A stretch of DNA of 64,000 nucleotides, taken from positions 1 through 64,000 of the forward strand of contig JAHBWR010000007.1 in assembly GCA_019636875.1 (NCBI GenBank). Reading direction: 5' to 3'. How positions within the stretch are numbered: position 1 is the stretch's first letter; each line of letters begins with the position of its first letter. The notes beneath the pieces were generated by a model. That model made no database searches and was not told the DNA's origin. It worked only from the letters and a program-made list of their open reading frames with translations. This document shows positions 19,542-29,067 of this stretch, piece by piece. Made by a program: the position numbers and the translations under genes. The stretch is from Nitrospira sp. Its GTDB lineage: Bacteria > Nitrospirota > Nitrospiria > Nitrospirales > Nitrospiraceae.

Positions 19542-20855
19542 ATGGACGCTCATTCTCCTCACACCGGAACCGTTACAGGGATTGCTTCCGAGGCGATGAA
19601 GGTGTTGGCGCGCCCCACGCACCCCTCCAGAAGGTCAACACTTGTTCCTCATCCACGGCTCGATGCCTTGCGTCGCCTCGGCACGACGAAGATCTATGCC
19701 GATACGGCCGACGTCGAAGAACTGAACGATCTTATCGCAATCGACGAACAATCGATCTATGCCGACGTGGACGGCAACACCGCCAACCAACCGCTCGTCC
19801 ACAAAGTCATCCAGCATTATCTCTCGCGATTCGACCCACGAGCCTTCGTCGAACAATTCGTGTTCCCTCGTGAACGACAACCGACACCCGAGCAGTCCGC
19901 CCTCTGTTACGCCGTGATTTGCGCCAAGATCGGGAACGATTTCGATCATCTATTTGCCGGTGAAAGGTCGTGGGAGGTCAGTCTTCAACTCCACATGGGC
20001 CTGACAAGATTTCCGGACCTTGCGAAGAACATCGCTCGATCGATCCGCCGGATGACCCCGTCGGCAATCATCAAAGTTCCTTTCGCTCCTTACGCCCCTG
20101 AATGCTTCATCGTGGCCCGTGATCTCGAGCGCGAGGGCATACCCGTAAACTTCACCTCCACCTTCTCCGCCAGGCAAGTGGTCGCAGCCGCCCTCCTCTG
20201 CAACGTCGCGAGGACCAATATTTTTCTCGGCCGGCTTGACCAAGGGCTCCAAGCCTGTCTGCTGGGCGCGCATGTGAGTCTGGAAGCCCAGCGCAACTTG
20301 CGGCGCCTCAGGCAATCCGCCGGCGTGAACACGCAGCTGATTGTGGCTAGTCTACGGAACTGGGAAACCTTTCTTCATACAGCCGGGTGCGACATCTATA
20401 CGGCACCGGTGAAGGTGTACCGCGACTGGATGACGCAAGAACAGATTGATCAGGACCAACTGGTGTCGCGGCTCGAGCAATCTTACGGCGATCGTCTCGG
20501 CATATCTGCTCAGGTCCTCTCCGAACTCGGATCTGAACGGATCGCAAGACTCTATGATGTTGAGCCTTCCTTCGTCGACTTTTTGATGACATTCCGTGAA
20601 ACACATGAATGGGCGGAGCTGACCGATCCCGAAGCGCTGTTCAAACGATTTGAGGAGGCAGGATTCGGCGATATCTTTTACAGCCCACGCCAGAATGATT
20701 GGGCGGAAATTCGTCGAGGGAAAATTCCTGATCTGAACGGCTCGCTCATACGGCAACTTCCGCTGGACACGCTCTACAGTTTGCTTGCGGACGCAGATTT
20801 CGAAAAACATCAAGAGGATATGGACGCCCAAGTGGCGCAATACGTGAGCTCTTAG
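19542..20855 (+). CDS. tal: Transaldolase-family protein
   Basis: 437 residues. Transaldolase moves a dihydroxyacetone unit between sugar phosphates through a Schiff-base lysine, which fits the K in AIIKVPFAPYAPE. Other family stretches are KIYADTADVEEL (N-terminal Asp), DGNTANQPL, VNFTSTFSARQ and NIFLGRLDQGL. It is longer than the 220- and 320-residue classes because of an ~50-residue N-terminal and a longer C-terminal part. GAGGAG at 19529-19534 precedes the ATG at 19542, so I reject the in-frame ATG at 19527. With tkt it brackets the nuo operon. Confidence 0.85.
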   Translation: MDAHSPHTGTVTGIASEAMKVLARPTHPSRRSTLVPHPRLDALRRLGTTKIYADTADVEELNDLIAIDEQSIYADVDGNTANQPLVHKVIQHYLSRFDPRAFVEQFVFPRERQPTPEQSALCYAVICAKIGNDFDHLFAGERSWEVSLQLHMGLTRFPDLAKNIARSIRRMTPSAIIKVPFAPYAPECFIVARDLEREGIPVNFTSTFSARQVVAAALLCNVARTNIFLGRLDQGLQACLLGAHVSLEAQRNLRRLRQSAGVNTQLIVASLRNWETFLHTAGCDIYTAPVKVYRDWMTQEQIDQDQLVSRLEQSYGDRLGISAQVLSELGSERIARLYDVEPSFVDFLMTFRETHEWAELTDPEALFKRFEEAGFGDIFYSPRQNDWAEIRRGKIPDLNGSLIRQLPLDTLYSLLADADFEKHQEDMDAQVAQYVSS

Positions 20856-20934
20856 TCGTGGTCGGTGGTAGAGACGAGTAACAAGCGGGATTCTCAATCT
20901 ACACTTGATTGTCGGACCACTACCGAGGTGATTC

Positions 20935-21393
20935 ATGCAACTTTCAGAAGCCTATCTCACTCTCGTCGGCCGCATCCTAATCGGGATCATTTTCGTCATG
21001 TCCGGCGTCAATAAGATACTCACGCCCGACGCAACACAGCAATATATGGCATCGCATGGACTACGCACGCTCACCACGATGCTTTATATCGTAACTATCA
21101 TAGTGGAGATCGGAGCCGGAGCCTGTCTGTTGATCGGCTATCAGACCAGGCGAGCCGCATCACTCCTCCTGTTTTTCATGATCCCGACGACGTTGCTCTT
21201 TCATACCAATTTCTCGGATCAGAATCAGATGATTCACTTCCTCAAGAATCTGTCGATGAGCGGAGGGCTCCTTTACGTGATGACCTATGGCGCGGGAGCG
21301 ATCAGCATAGACGCGCGGGAGCGGATTCGCCGCCCGAATCGCGCGAACATGATACATCCATCGGAGGACGCTCACATCGGCCACGGACCTTAG
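20935..21393 (+). CDS. DoxX-family membrane protein
   Basis: 152 residues, four predicted transmembrane helices, beginning EAYLTLVGRILIGIIFVMSGVNKI, a typical DoxX/SURF4-like start. The tail after about residue 125 is hydrophilic. Members of this family are small inner-membrane proteins of mostly unknown role, some linked to redox or sulfur stress. It is co-directional with transaldolase, 79 bases downstream. Substrate and function cannot be assigned. Confidence 0.8.
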   Translation: MQLSEAYLTLVGRILIGIIFVMSGVNKILTPDATQQYMASHGLRTLTTMLYIVTIIVEIGAGACLLIGYQTRRAASLLLFFMIPTTLLFHTNFSDQNQMIHFLKNLSMSGGLLYVMTYGAGAISIDARERIRRPNRANMIHPSEDAHIGHGP

Positions 21394-21448
21394 GGATGGA
21401 TGGGGAGAGCACGAGTGCCGGTCGTTAGACCGATCATCGGCTCACCGC

Positions 21449-21796
21449 TTATTGGACTAGATCCAGTTGCTCTCGAATGACCTTCTTCACGTTGATCGGA
21501 CCGTCTTCCTTACCGGACGGGCAGAGGTTCGCGAGAGGATAGAGCAATCGGTCGAATTCTCGGACCAGCGAAGCAATCACATGATCGGTCGCCCAGTCCT
21601 GTTCCGCTACCTCCATGATCCACCGCAAGGCTCCGGCAGATGTTTGGCACCGGTCAAGCCGAACCACGAACGGTTTGACCGAGATCGATTTATGAAGAAC
21701 CAGCGTGCGACGCTTGGAATCGAATGTCCAAACCGGCGTTGTGCGTGATCTTTTCACGTTTACCTCTCTCTTGAGCTGTCTCGGTGAAGAGTTCAT
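21449..21796 (-). CDS. Hypothetical protein coupled to dodecin
   Basis: 115 residues, no family recognised, no signal peptide or membrane segment. It is basic at the N-terminus and has an alpha-helical middle ([13 protein letters not shown], then [14 protein letters not shown]). Its ATG overlaps the dodecin stop as ATGA, so the two are probably translated together. It is convergent with the DoxX gene. A short hairpin (CGGTC-GTTA-GACCG) sits in the gap between them. Confidence 0.6.
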   Translation of the reverse strand: MNSSPRQLKREVNVKRSRTTPVWTFDSKRRTLVLHKSISVKPFVVRLDRCQTSAGALRWIMEVAEQDWATDHVIASLVREFDRLLYPLANLCPSGKEDGPINVKKVIREQLDLVQ

Positions 21797-22104
21797 ATTC
21801 GTCTTTGCCTAGTTTTTGACGTCTTGCCTGGCAACAGGATACGTCCTTTACTCAATCCCTGCAGACTTCGACCATGATTTTGGTCTTCGGATGTTTCGAT
21901 CGTGAAGCCAACCTTGAGCGTGACCTGCCAGCGAATCTCGGATCCGTTTTCGATCTCTCCCCGTACGTCAACCACTTCGAACCACCTTAGAGACCGGAGC
22001 GTTTTGGAGGCGGTTCGGATCGCATGCTCCACGGCCGCTTCAAATGTCGAGCGGGACGTGCCGGTCAATTCCACGGTCTTATAGACATGATCGCTTATAC
22101 TCAT
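21793..22104 (-). CDS. Dodecin-family flavin-binding protein with C-terminal extension
   Basis: 103 residues. Residues 1-67 match dodecin: [19 protein letters not shown], then [18 protein letters not shown], the flavin-stacking Trp region, and [10 protein letters not shown]. Dodecins are dodecameric cytoplasmic flavin stores of about 70 residues. About 35 extra basic residues follow here, so either the tail is real or an earlier stop has been lost. The ATG at 22104 follows GAGGAGG at proper spacing, so an in-frame start at 22137 is rejected. Confidence 0.85.
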   Translation of the reverse strand: MSISDHVYKTVELTGTSRSTFEAAVEHAIRTASKTLRSLRWFEVVDVRGEIENGSEIRWQVTLKVGFTIETSEDQNHGRSLQGLSKGRILLPGKTSKTRQRRI

Positions 22105-22233
22105 TTCTATCCTCCTCACATATAGGAACTTGTTCACACGGCATCAATCTCGCCTATACCCGGCAATCCGGAGGCAGCTCTCGAACGAGGTTGCAAGAGC
22201 CGAATGAGCAGGTCGACTTTCAAATTAGAACAT

Positions 22234-24087
22234 TCATTGATTGCCTCCTTCGAGTCGTCGATTCAAATCATAGGCCGCGCTGATCAACGCCAGATGGGTG
22301 AAGGCTTGAGGGAAATTCCCCAAATGATTGTTGCTTCGACCTAACTCTTCGGCATACAGCCCAAGATGGTTGGCATATCCCAGCATTTTCTCGAAAATGA
22401 GCCTCGCCTTATGGAGATCCCCGGCACGGGATAAACATTCTACATACCAGAACGAGCATAATGAGAACGTCCCCTCTCCACCCGCCAGCCCGTCGTTCTT
22501 CCGGGCCAGCCCGTCATAGCGATAGACAAGGGAGTCCTCAACGAGATGCTGCTCCACGGCCTTCATGGTCGAGAGCCAGCGGGGATCGGTTGGTCCGATA
22601 AACTTCACGAGCGGCATGAGGAGGCAGGAGGCGTCCAAGGATCGACCGTGCTTATACTGGGTGAACGTTGCGCGCTCGGCGTCCCAGAATTCCGTCATGA
22701 TTTCAGAAAATATGGCATCGCGCTCATGTACCCATCGGTCTGTGGGCGCAGGAAACGATCGCTTCTGTGCCAAACGGATACCCCGATCAAGGGCCACCCA
22801 GCACATGAGCCGTGAACTGAGCCACTCCTGTGTTTCGCCACGGACTTCCCAAATACCCTGTCCCGTCTGCCGCCAGTTCTCACAGACCCAGTCCAGAAGC
22901 CGAGCCAGGTGGTGCCAGAGATCGTATGAGATCGGAGTCCCATATTTGTTATAAAGATACACGGCATCCATGAGCGCGCCGTAGAGATCGAGTTGCAGTT
23001 GCAGATAGGCATCGTTCCCGATCCGGACAGGAGACGATCCTCGGTATCCCTGCCAATGCTTCAACTCGGCTTCCTGGAGTTCTTTGTGCCCCCTGATCCC
23101 ATAGACGACCTGCAGTGAGCCATCCCATTCTTGGGCAGTGCACCGTTCCTCGATCCAATGCATGAACGCGGCCGCCTCTTCCGTATACCCAAGCCGCAGA
23201 AAGGCGTAAATCGTAAAGGTCGCGTCGCGGATCCAGGTATGCCGATAGTCCCAGTTTCGGCTTCCACCGATTTCTTCCGGAAGGCCGAATGTTGGGGCGG
23301 CGACAAGCGCTCCGCTGGGCCGATATGTCAGCAATTTTAGGGTGAGCGCAGACCGAGTGACCATCTCGCGCCAACGGCCACGATAAGTTGAACGTCCTAC
23401 CCACTCGCGCCAGAAATTCAGCGTGTGCTTAAAGGCCTCAGACACTTCATGATCATCGACCTGACCTGTCGGAGTGTCCAACTCGGCGTCCTCCAAGATA
23501 AAGGATGCATGTTCTTCCGTCGCGAGCCGAAACTCCGCCGTGACGCTCCCGTTTCGCACGTGCATCGGAATCGAGCCTCTTAGACGCAGAGTCATCTTGT
23601 GTGGACCCTCCGCGACAAACAGGAATTCTTGTTCTCCGTGCCGGACGACTTTGTGGCCCGCTCGGCCATAATCAAACTTTGGCGCGCAGACCATCCGAAA
23701 CCTGGCCGTTCCGTGCACCATCTTGATCCGGCGGATCAAACGATGCGCATGATTCTGTTCCTCGACAGGCATGAGATCAGATAACTCGACGACACCATCA
23801 TCCGAATAGAAACGCGTCAGAAGAATGTTGGAATCGGGAAGATAAAACTGGGTTCGGCGCTCCGCCTCATGGAGAGGATCAATTCGGAAATGGCCTCCGT
23901 GTTCGGGATCCAGCAATGAGGCAAAGATCGTGGGCGAATCGAAGGCGGGAAAGCACATGAAGTCGATCGCGCCGTCCGTCGCGACGAGCGCCACGGTATG
24001 GAGATCACCGATGATTCCATGATTTTCAATCGACGGGAACGAAGTCATGGAAGGAGAGTGGTGCATGGTCGGTTTCTCCGGTTTCAT
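22234..24087 (-). CDS. Glycoside hydrolase family 15 protein (glucoamylase/trehalase-like)
   Basis: 617 residues. The N-terminal beta-domain carries the signature SIENHGIIGDLHTVALVATDGAIDFMCFP (read across residues 17-47). The (alpha/alpha)6 barrel follows, with GSRNWDYRHTWIRDATFTIY and EGTFSLCSFWYVECLSRAG, where the catalytic acids are expected. This GH15 branch includes bacterial trehalases and glucan hydrolases. It has no signal peptide, so it probably acts in the cytoplasm on trehalose or glycogen-type glucans. An ATG at 24066 with GGAG 9 nt upstream is an equally good start. It lies upstream of dodecin on the same strand. Confidence 0.88.
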   Translation of the reverse strand: MKPEKPTMHHSPSMTSFPSIENHGIIGDLHTVALVATDGAIDFMCFPAFDSPTIFASLLDPEHGGHFRIDPLHEAERRTQFYLPDSNILLTRFYSDDGVVELSDLMPVEEQNHAHRLIRRIKMVHGTARFRMVCAPKFDYGRAGHKVVRHGEQEFLFVAEGPHKMTLRLRGSIPMHVRNGSVTAEFRLATEEHASFILEDAELDTPTGQVDDHEVSEAFKHTLNFWREWVGRSTYRGRWREMVTRSALTLKLLTYRPSGALVAAPTFGLPEEIGGSRNWDYRHTWIRDATFTIYAFLRLGYTEEAAAFMHWIEERCTAQEWDGSLQVVYGIRGHKELQEAELKHWQGYRGSSPVRIGNDAYLQLQLDLYGALMDAVYLYNKYGTPISYDLWHHLARLLDWVCENWRQTGQGIWEVRGETQEWLSSRLMCWVALDRGIRLAQKRSFPAPTDRWVHERDAIFSEIMTEFWDAERATFTQYKHGRSLDASCLLMPLVKFIGPTDPRWLSTMKAVEQHLVEDSLVYRYDGLARKNDGLAGGEGTFSLCSFWYVECLSRAGDLHKARLIFEKMLGYANHLGLYAEELGRSNNHLGNFPQAFTHLALISAAYDLNRRLEGGNQ

Positions 24088-24277
24088 CTCAGGCTGAACA
24101 TCACTACTCCTGTATCGAATCCAACCCCAAGACTACTGGGCGAAACCCTAGCCTAGCTTCTCCTCCTCTACACGTTGTCTATTGGGACGTGGAGTGAAAA
24201 CAGAGGGTCAGCTCTGTGAGGTGTGCATCATCGCGGATAAGAATCTTGAACGACTACCGAAAGGAATAAACCGTCCG
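24088..24277 (-). promoter_or_regulatory. Upstream region of the GH15 gene
   Basis: 190 bases between the sensor kinase stop and the GH15 start, on the same strand. On the minus strand it contains GCTAGGCTAGGG near 24150. Related GCTAGGG strings occur upstream of pqqA and of the CBS-pair gene. No promoter could be fixed. Confidence 0.25.
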
Positions 24278-27262
24278 TCAAGGCTGAGATACCCGATCTT
24301 GCATCACTCCCATAAGCACCCGACAGAGTTCAACGGCAGCCACATCTTTGTACAGGAATGCTCTCGCCCCCGCTGCCAGCATCGCCTTCCTCGTGGCCGC
24401 ATCAGTGTTCACCGACAGACCGATGATATAGATGGACGGCGCGGTCGCCATGATGCGTTGTGTCGCCTCAATTCCATTCATGCCCGGCATATTGACGTCC
24501 ATCACGATCGCGTCAGGTTGTAAGACGTGGGCCAGCTCAATCGCTTCCATACCGCTTGACGCTTCCCCGATTATGTGGAAGTCACAATGGGATTCAAGCG
24601 AAACACGAACGCCTTCTCGTACCATGGCATGGTCGTCGACCAATAACACCCGCACTCTGGATCCAGGTGAGGGATCGGAGCGACCGGTCGGCTGTGGTCG
24701 TCCTAGCGGCCCGGAGTCCGCCTCATGGAGCTGGCCATCGGCCGTCGGCCTGCCAAGTGCCGGCGACTCACACGGCAAGGCCAGCGTCACGCATGTCCCT
24801 CGACCAGGTGAAGAGTCAATGTCCAGTCGACCCTTGAGCGCCTTCATCCGTTCCTGAATACTGAAGTGGCCGAATCGCGTCGAGATGGATTGCTTACCAG
24901 CAGCAGCAGCAGCAGCAAGATCGAAGCCCTGGCCTTCATCCGCAACCTGGATACAAATCTCTCCATTGATCTGCTTGGTAAGCGACACCGTCGCACGATC
25001 AGTTCCGGCGTGCTTGATCACGTTCATGAGCAGCTCTCGGACGGATTGAAATAGAAGCACTGCCTGCTCTTCTAATAGGGTAAGAGAATCGAGCGTACTG
25101 TCGACTTTCACCAGAAGTCCGTGCTGGCGCATCTGATCACTCAGGAATTCGAGCGCCTTCGGAAGCCCGAACTGATACAGGACTTGAGGGCTGAGTTCCG
25201 CAACCAACGATCGGGTATAGGTGAGGGACTGATCCAGGACCTGATCGATGTCCTCCAAGATTTTTCCATGAGGTTCGGATCCGACAAGACTTCTCAGTTG
25301 ACCGCATTTCATACGACAGACTACCAGGAGCTGAGCCAGATAGTCGTGCAAGTCTGTCGCCAAACGACGGCGCTCGCGCTGTTCAGTCAAGGTCAACTCT
25401 GTAGCCATGGTTCGAAGCTGATGCTGTTTTTCCATCAGTTCATCCGTCCGCTCCAAGACCCTCGTTTCCAGTTCATTCTTCAAGCGATGGATCTCTTGTT
25501 CATGGCGAACTCGCTCGGTCATATCATAGAAATAGCACACCACTCCAAACAGCCCATCCGGTAACGTGACTCGCTCGATCCTCCAGTCATAAGATTCAAT
25601 CTCGGTGGTATCGTTGCGCTCCTCCGTGGTATCCATTGACCGGTACGACTCTCCCGTCTCCAGGGTGTGCCGAAAGCGTTCGATTGCCTGAGTAGCAAAT
25701 GGCTCAGGCCACAGGATTCGGAGCACCTCCGCAAAGTCTCTCCCGATCATGGGATTGATGGTGCTGAATACCTTCTGCGCCCCCGCGCTCACTTGCGAAA
25801 GGCGGAACTCGGAATCCACCACATAGACCCCGAATGGATTGTTCTGGATCAGGTTGAGAAACATGTCCCGACTGCGGCGGAGCTGATCCTCGCTCCGCTT
25901 GCGCTCTGCTTCAGCGTTGAAACGCTGCACCGACTGACCGACCACGTTGGCGATCGCTTCTAGAAAGTGAACGTCATCGTCTGAAAATCGTCGTTTCTTC
26001 AGGGTATGGGCTCCGAGTACGCCAAAACGAGAGCCTGGTCGCCCAGCAATCACGCAACTCATGCCACTCACGATTCCATGGTCGAGGAGGAGGCCTGGGC
26101 CGGAGAAGCGGGACTCACTCTCCAACTCTTCCACGATGACCGAGCCTTGACTGGCCAGCGTAAACCCTACTTGTGAGTTCAGTTCGGCACCCACCGTCGC
26201 GTCGCCAACCAATCCTTCTCGCCAACCGACTCCGGCACGGAGTCTGAATTCCTTTCCATCCGGACTCAACTCGAGGATTTTGCCAAATTCGACTTCGAGG
26301 GTCTCAGCCATTCGCTGGACGGCCTGGTTCAAGATGTCGTCGAGATCGGACACCTCCAGCGCGAACTGCCCCAGATCGGCAACGACACTCTGCTGCTTGG
26401 CATGAATTCTGAGCTGTTCCTGAGCCGCTTGCCGCTCACGAACACTGACGATCGAAAGGAGTAGACCCTTTCCCGACGATGTTATCAGGGAAGTCACTGA
26501 CATCTCGATTGGAAACCCTGTCCCGTCTTTCCGTCTGGCTACCAGAGGCCGCCCATGCCTGGACGGGCGATCCATCGGTGCCGTGATACCGTCAGTTCGT
26601 ATCTTCCGGAACTCCGTACGGAATTGCTTGGGTACCAGTTCTTCCACAGCCATTCCGGCCCACTCGTCCCCCTCATAGCCGAACAAATTCTCAGCCTGCC
26701 GGTTCATGACACGAATGCTCCCCGCTGAATCGATCAGGATCTCCCCGACGGGAGAGCCTTGGATGAGCGATATCAGCGTCTCCTCGGCGTGCCTTCGATT
26801 GAGGATGACTCCGGCCACAATCCACACCACGGCGATCGTCAAACCGCGGTTTAAGAGCACCATCCAGAGGCTCCCGGAAAAGGACGAGGCTGTCAGAGCC
26901 GGAACGATCAGGGTGAATGCCGTACACAGGCTTGCGGTGACGATCGGAGCGAGAAATCCTGGCAACCATGCAGTCATCAGCATGGCGACCACATAGAGAA
27001 AGGATATCGATATGCCCAGCGGTGTGAGGAAATCGAGGAGAAAGACTGCCGTGATGATCACGCCCAGCGCGATCAGGATCGGCACCGTATTCCATGAAGT
27101 CTTTCCCAGACTCAGGGGTCGAGACAGATCCTTCCCATTGAGAGGAAGGTGTGGTGAAACGGGCGAGAGATTGGTTGACGTATCTTGGTCTTCTGAGTTC
27201 TGCATCAACACACTTTTCCCTGTGCGCTCGAAACAGAGAGGATTCTTTACCCCAAGTCCCAT
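24278..27262 (-). CDS. Hybrid sensor histidine kinase (membrane, PAS-GAF-PAS-HisKA_3-HATPase-REC)
   Basis: 994 residues. Order: hydrophobic sensor with four to five helices (~57-150); PAS (~155-275, LISLIQGSPVGEILIDSAG); GAF (~285-450); PAS (~465-590, LIQNNPFGVYVVDSE); coiled coil; HisKA_3 with the phospho-His in RRRLATDLHDYLAQLL; HATPase with N-box VRELLMNVIKHAG and G1 DEGQGFD; then a NarL-type receiver (LLVDDHAMVREG, phospho-Asp in VMDVNMPG). No DNA-binding domain follows the receiver, so the output must be a separate protein. A (GCT)6 run encodes six alanines in the ATP lid. The start is uncertain: 27205 is possible. The single-domain regulator at 27493 is divergent. Confidence 0.9.
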   Translation of the reverse strand: MGLGVKNPLCFERTGKSVLMQNSEDQDTSTNLSPVSPHLPLNGKDLSRPLSLGKTSWNTVPILIALGVIITAVFLLDFLTPLGISISFLYVVAMLMTAWLPGFLAPIVTASLCTAFTLIVPALTASSFSGSLWMVLLNRGLTIAVVWIVAGVILNRRHAEETLISLIQGSPVGEILIDSAGSIRVMNRQAENLFGYEGDEWAGMAVEELVPKQFRTEFRKIRTDGITAPMDRPSRHGRPLVARRKDGTGFPIEMSVTSLITSSGKGLLLSIVSVRERQAAQEQLRIHAKQQSVVADLGQFALEVSDLDDILNQAVQRMAETLEVEFGKILELSPDGKEFRLRAGVGWREGLVGDATVGAELNSQVGFTLASQGSVIVEELESESRFSGPGLLLDHGIVSGMSCVIAGRPGSRFGVLGAHTLKKRRFSDDDVHFLEAIANVVGQSVQRFNAEAERKRSEDQLRRSRDMFLNLIQNNPFGVYVVDSEFRLSQVSAGAQKVFSTINPMIGRDFAEVLRILWPEPFATQAIERFRHTLETGESYRSMDTTEERNDTTEIESYDWRIERVTLPDGLFGVVCYFYDMTERVRHEQEIHRLKNELETRVLERTDELMEKQHQLRTMATELTLTEQRERRRLATDLHDYLAQLLVVCRMKCGQLRSLVGSEPHGKILEDIDQVLDQSLTYTRSLVAELSPQVLYQFGLPKALEFLSDQMRQHGLLVKVDSTLDSLTLLEEQAVLLFQSVRELLMNVIKHAGTDRATVSLTKQINGEICIQVADEGQGFDLAAAAAAGKQSISTRFGHFSIQERMKALKGRLDIDSSPGRGTCVTLALPCESPALGRPTADGQLHEADSGPLGRPQPTGRSDPSPGSRVRVLLVDDHAMVREGVRVSLESHCDFHIIGEASSGMEAIELAHVLQPDAIVMDVNMPGMNGIEATQRIMATAPSIYIIGLSVNTDAATRKAMLAAGARAFLYKDVAAVELCRVLMGVMQDRVSQP
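24899..24916 (-). repeat. (GCT)6 trinucleotide run inside the kinase ATP-lid
   Basis: Six consecutive GCT codons (CAG-type on the plus strand) encode six alanines directly after the G1 motif DEGQGFDL. Unit gain or loss would keep the frame and change the lid length. Confidence 0.9.
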
Positions 27263-27492
27263 CGTTCCGCAACTAGCTACTCACCCAGGTCAGAGGGAAA
27301 GCCGCGCTCCCATATTAGCGGCCCTGCCAACCCATCCGCATCTACTTCCCACCGGGGGGAGTGCTAGTTTGTTCAGACTCAAGTTTAGACAATAATTACG
27401 TATTCAGGTACGTAGGTGCGCACGTTTGACCCGACTGCCCGTATCAAAGAGTGGCATAGAGAAAGTGATATCCGTTGAGGCATTGAGGGCTG
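27263..27492. promoter_or_regulatory. Divergent region between hybrid kinase and response regulator
   Basis: 230 bases with a more AT-rich centre (around 27380-27415) that probably holds both promoters. No clear operator was seen. Confidence 0.4.
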
Positions 27493-27876
27493 ATGAGTAC
27501 TATTCTCCTCATTGAGAAGGACTCCGGCTTACGCCATAGATTACGGAGTGCGCTGATGGAGGCTGGCCATGATCTCATCGAGGCAGCCGATGGCGAAACC
27601 GGCCTTGCCCAGTTTCACGCCATCGGCGCGGACCTCGTCATGACCGATGTTGCTCTCCCTGGCAAAGGCGGCCTCGAGGTGATGGCCCAAGTGCTCATCG
27701 AACAACCACACACGAAAATATTCGCACTGGCGGTTCCTCAAAGCGATCGAGGTGTCGATCTTCTCGAGGTGGCGGAGATCCTAGGTGCGACTCGCACCTT
27801 TGAAAAGCCGATCGACGTCCCAGAACTGGTACGGGCTATAGACGAGGAGCTCATAACAACCTGGTCGTCAGAGTAA
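27493..27876 (+). CDS. Single-domain response regulator (CheY-like)
   Basis: 127-residue receiver domain. It starts MSTILLIEKDSGLRHRL, has the phospho-acceptor Asp in VMTDVALPGKGG, and the switch Lys in FEKPID. There is no output domain. It is divergent from the hybrid kinase and ends 24 bases from the convergent OmpA-like gene. It may act in a phosphorelay or by protein-protein contact. Pairing with the neighbouring kinase is an inference from position. Confidence 0.88.
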   Translation: MSTILLIEKDSGLRHRLRSALMEAGHDLIEAADGETGLAQFHAIGADLVMTDVALPGKGGLEVMAQVLIEQPHTKIFALAVPQSDRGVDLLEVAEILGATRTFEKPIDVPELVRAIDEELITTWSSE

Positions 27877-27900
27877 CGATGGGTCGTGTCTACCTCGCCA

Positions 27901-28992
27901 TTACTGCATAGCCGGCACCAGGACGATCTCAACTCGTCGATTCTGAGCTTTCCCGGAATCCGTATTATTGTCTGCGATCGGCTTGCTTTCCCCATAGCCT
28001 TTGATGTCCATCCGCTCTGCCGCGATCCCTCCTTCGAGAAGAATCTTTTGAACCGACTGGGCACGCGACTCAGAGAGGGACAAATTGTACTCGCTCGACC
28101 CGTCCGAGTCGGTATGTCCTTCGATGAGCAGATGTTGATCTGGGACAGCCGCCAGCGTCTGCGCGATCGTGGCCAGCTGTTGCTTCATCCCCGGCTTGAC
28201 GTTGGACTTGTTGACGTTGAAAAAGATGTTCCCCGGCAACGTGACCACAACCCCCCGGGCCTCCTCGCGCACCTTCGCCAGGCGTGACAGGGTCGCGGTT
28301 AACTCCGCGCGCGATTGTTCGTGCTCCGCACGAAGCCGCGCGAGCTCACGTTCGGCCTGTTCCGCGCGAGTCTGCTCAGCGGCCAACGCCGCGAGCTTTT
28401 CCTGCTCCTCACGCAGCCGGGCAGCCTCCTGTTCTCCGCGAGCCTGTTCTTGCGCCAGCGCACGTTGTTTCTGCTCCTCACGAAGTCGAGCAACCTCCTC
28501 TTCTGCGCGGCCCCGTTCAGCAGCCAGTTTTTCATCGGCCTGACGCAGCGCCTGTTCCTGCTCTTTGGCGAAGGCTTGCATTCGTTCAAGTTCTGCTTCC
28601 TGCTCTCTTGTTCTCAGGGTGGCAAGTTCAGCGTCACGCAAGGCGATCGCGTTGCGGGTCTTCCTGTCATGTTCACGCCGGATCGTTTCCTCTGCTGTCT
28701 GAGCTTCTGCTGCATATTGCGCTTGCCTCGCCTCAGCCTCCGCCATCCGTGCCCGGTGAAGAATCGCCGATGCATCATGATCCTTTTCCCAGGATTTGTT
28801 GGCGGCATCTAGATTGGCCGCCGCGGAATCATAGGTACGGGTTGCCCGTTTGTCGGCATTAGCGGCTCTGGCATCTTGGAGTGCCAATCGTGCATCGACA
28901 AGTTCCTCCGGTGGCGAAGGTGGTGTTGCACAAGACGTCATGGTCAACAGACCCAATAGTACGCTGCTCGTGGTCCAGACTGTGTTTTGCAT
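27901..28992 (-). CDS. OmpA-family lipoprotein with DUF4398-like N-terminus and coiled coil
   Basis: 363 residues. A lipoprotein signal ends at LLTMTSC. A DUF4398-like helical region follows (LVDARLALQDARAANADKRA). A long Arg/Glu/Ala/Gln coiled coil runs from about residue 90 to 245. The C-terminal ~110 residues are an OmpA peptidoglycan-binding domain (FNVNKSNVKPGMK, LLIEGHTDSDGSSEYN, LSESRAQSV). The protein should be anchored in the outer membrane and bind peptidoglycan across the periplasm. The next gene upstream encodes a second DUF4398 lipoprotein, so the two may form an envelope unit. Confidence 0.9.
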   Translation of the reverse strand: MQNTVWTTSSVLLGLLTMTSCATPPSPPEELVDARLALQDARAANADKRATRTYDSAAANLDAANKSWEKDHDASAILHRARMAEAEARQAQYAAEAQTAEETIRREHDRKTRNAIALRDAELATLRTREQEAELERMQAFAKEQEQALRQADEKLAAERGRAEEEVARLREEQKQRALAQEQARGEQEAARLREEQEKLAALAAEQTRAEQAERELARLRAEHEQSRAELTATLSRLAKVREEARGVVVTLPGNIFFNVNKSNVKPGMKQQLATIAQTLAAVPDQHLLIEGHTDSDGSSEYNLSLSESRAQSVQKILLEGGIAAERMDIKGYGESKPIADNNTDSGKAQNRRVEIVLVPAMQ

Positions 28993-29067
28993 AGGAACCT
29001 CTTTTTTTCCTCTCAGCTCATTATTCTCGAAACTGATGACCTGCTCGGATTACGGATGCCGAACCGG

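Noticed and set aside
21415-21435. Short hairpin CGGTC-GTTA-GACCG in a convergent gap
   Set aside because: Only five base pairs and no T-run on either side, so not called as a terminator.
28169-28862. Several long plus-strand frames over the OmpA-like gene
   Set aside because: They are antisense shadows of the Arg/Glu/Ala coiled coil and have Ser/Arg/Cys-rich, non-protein-like composition.
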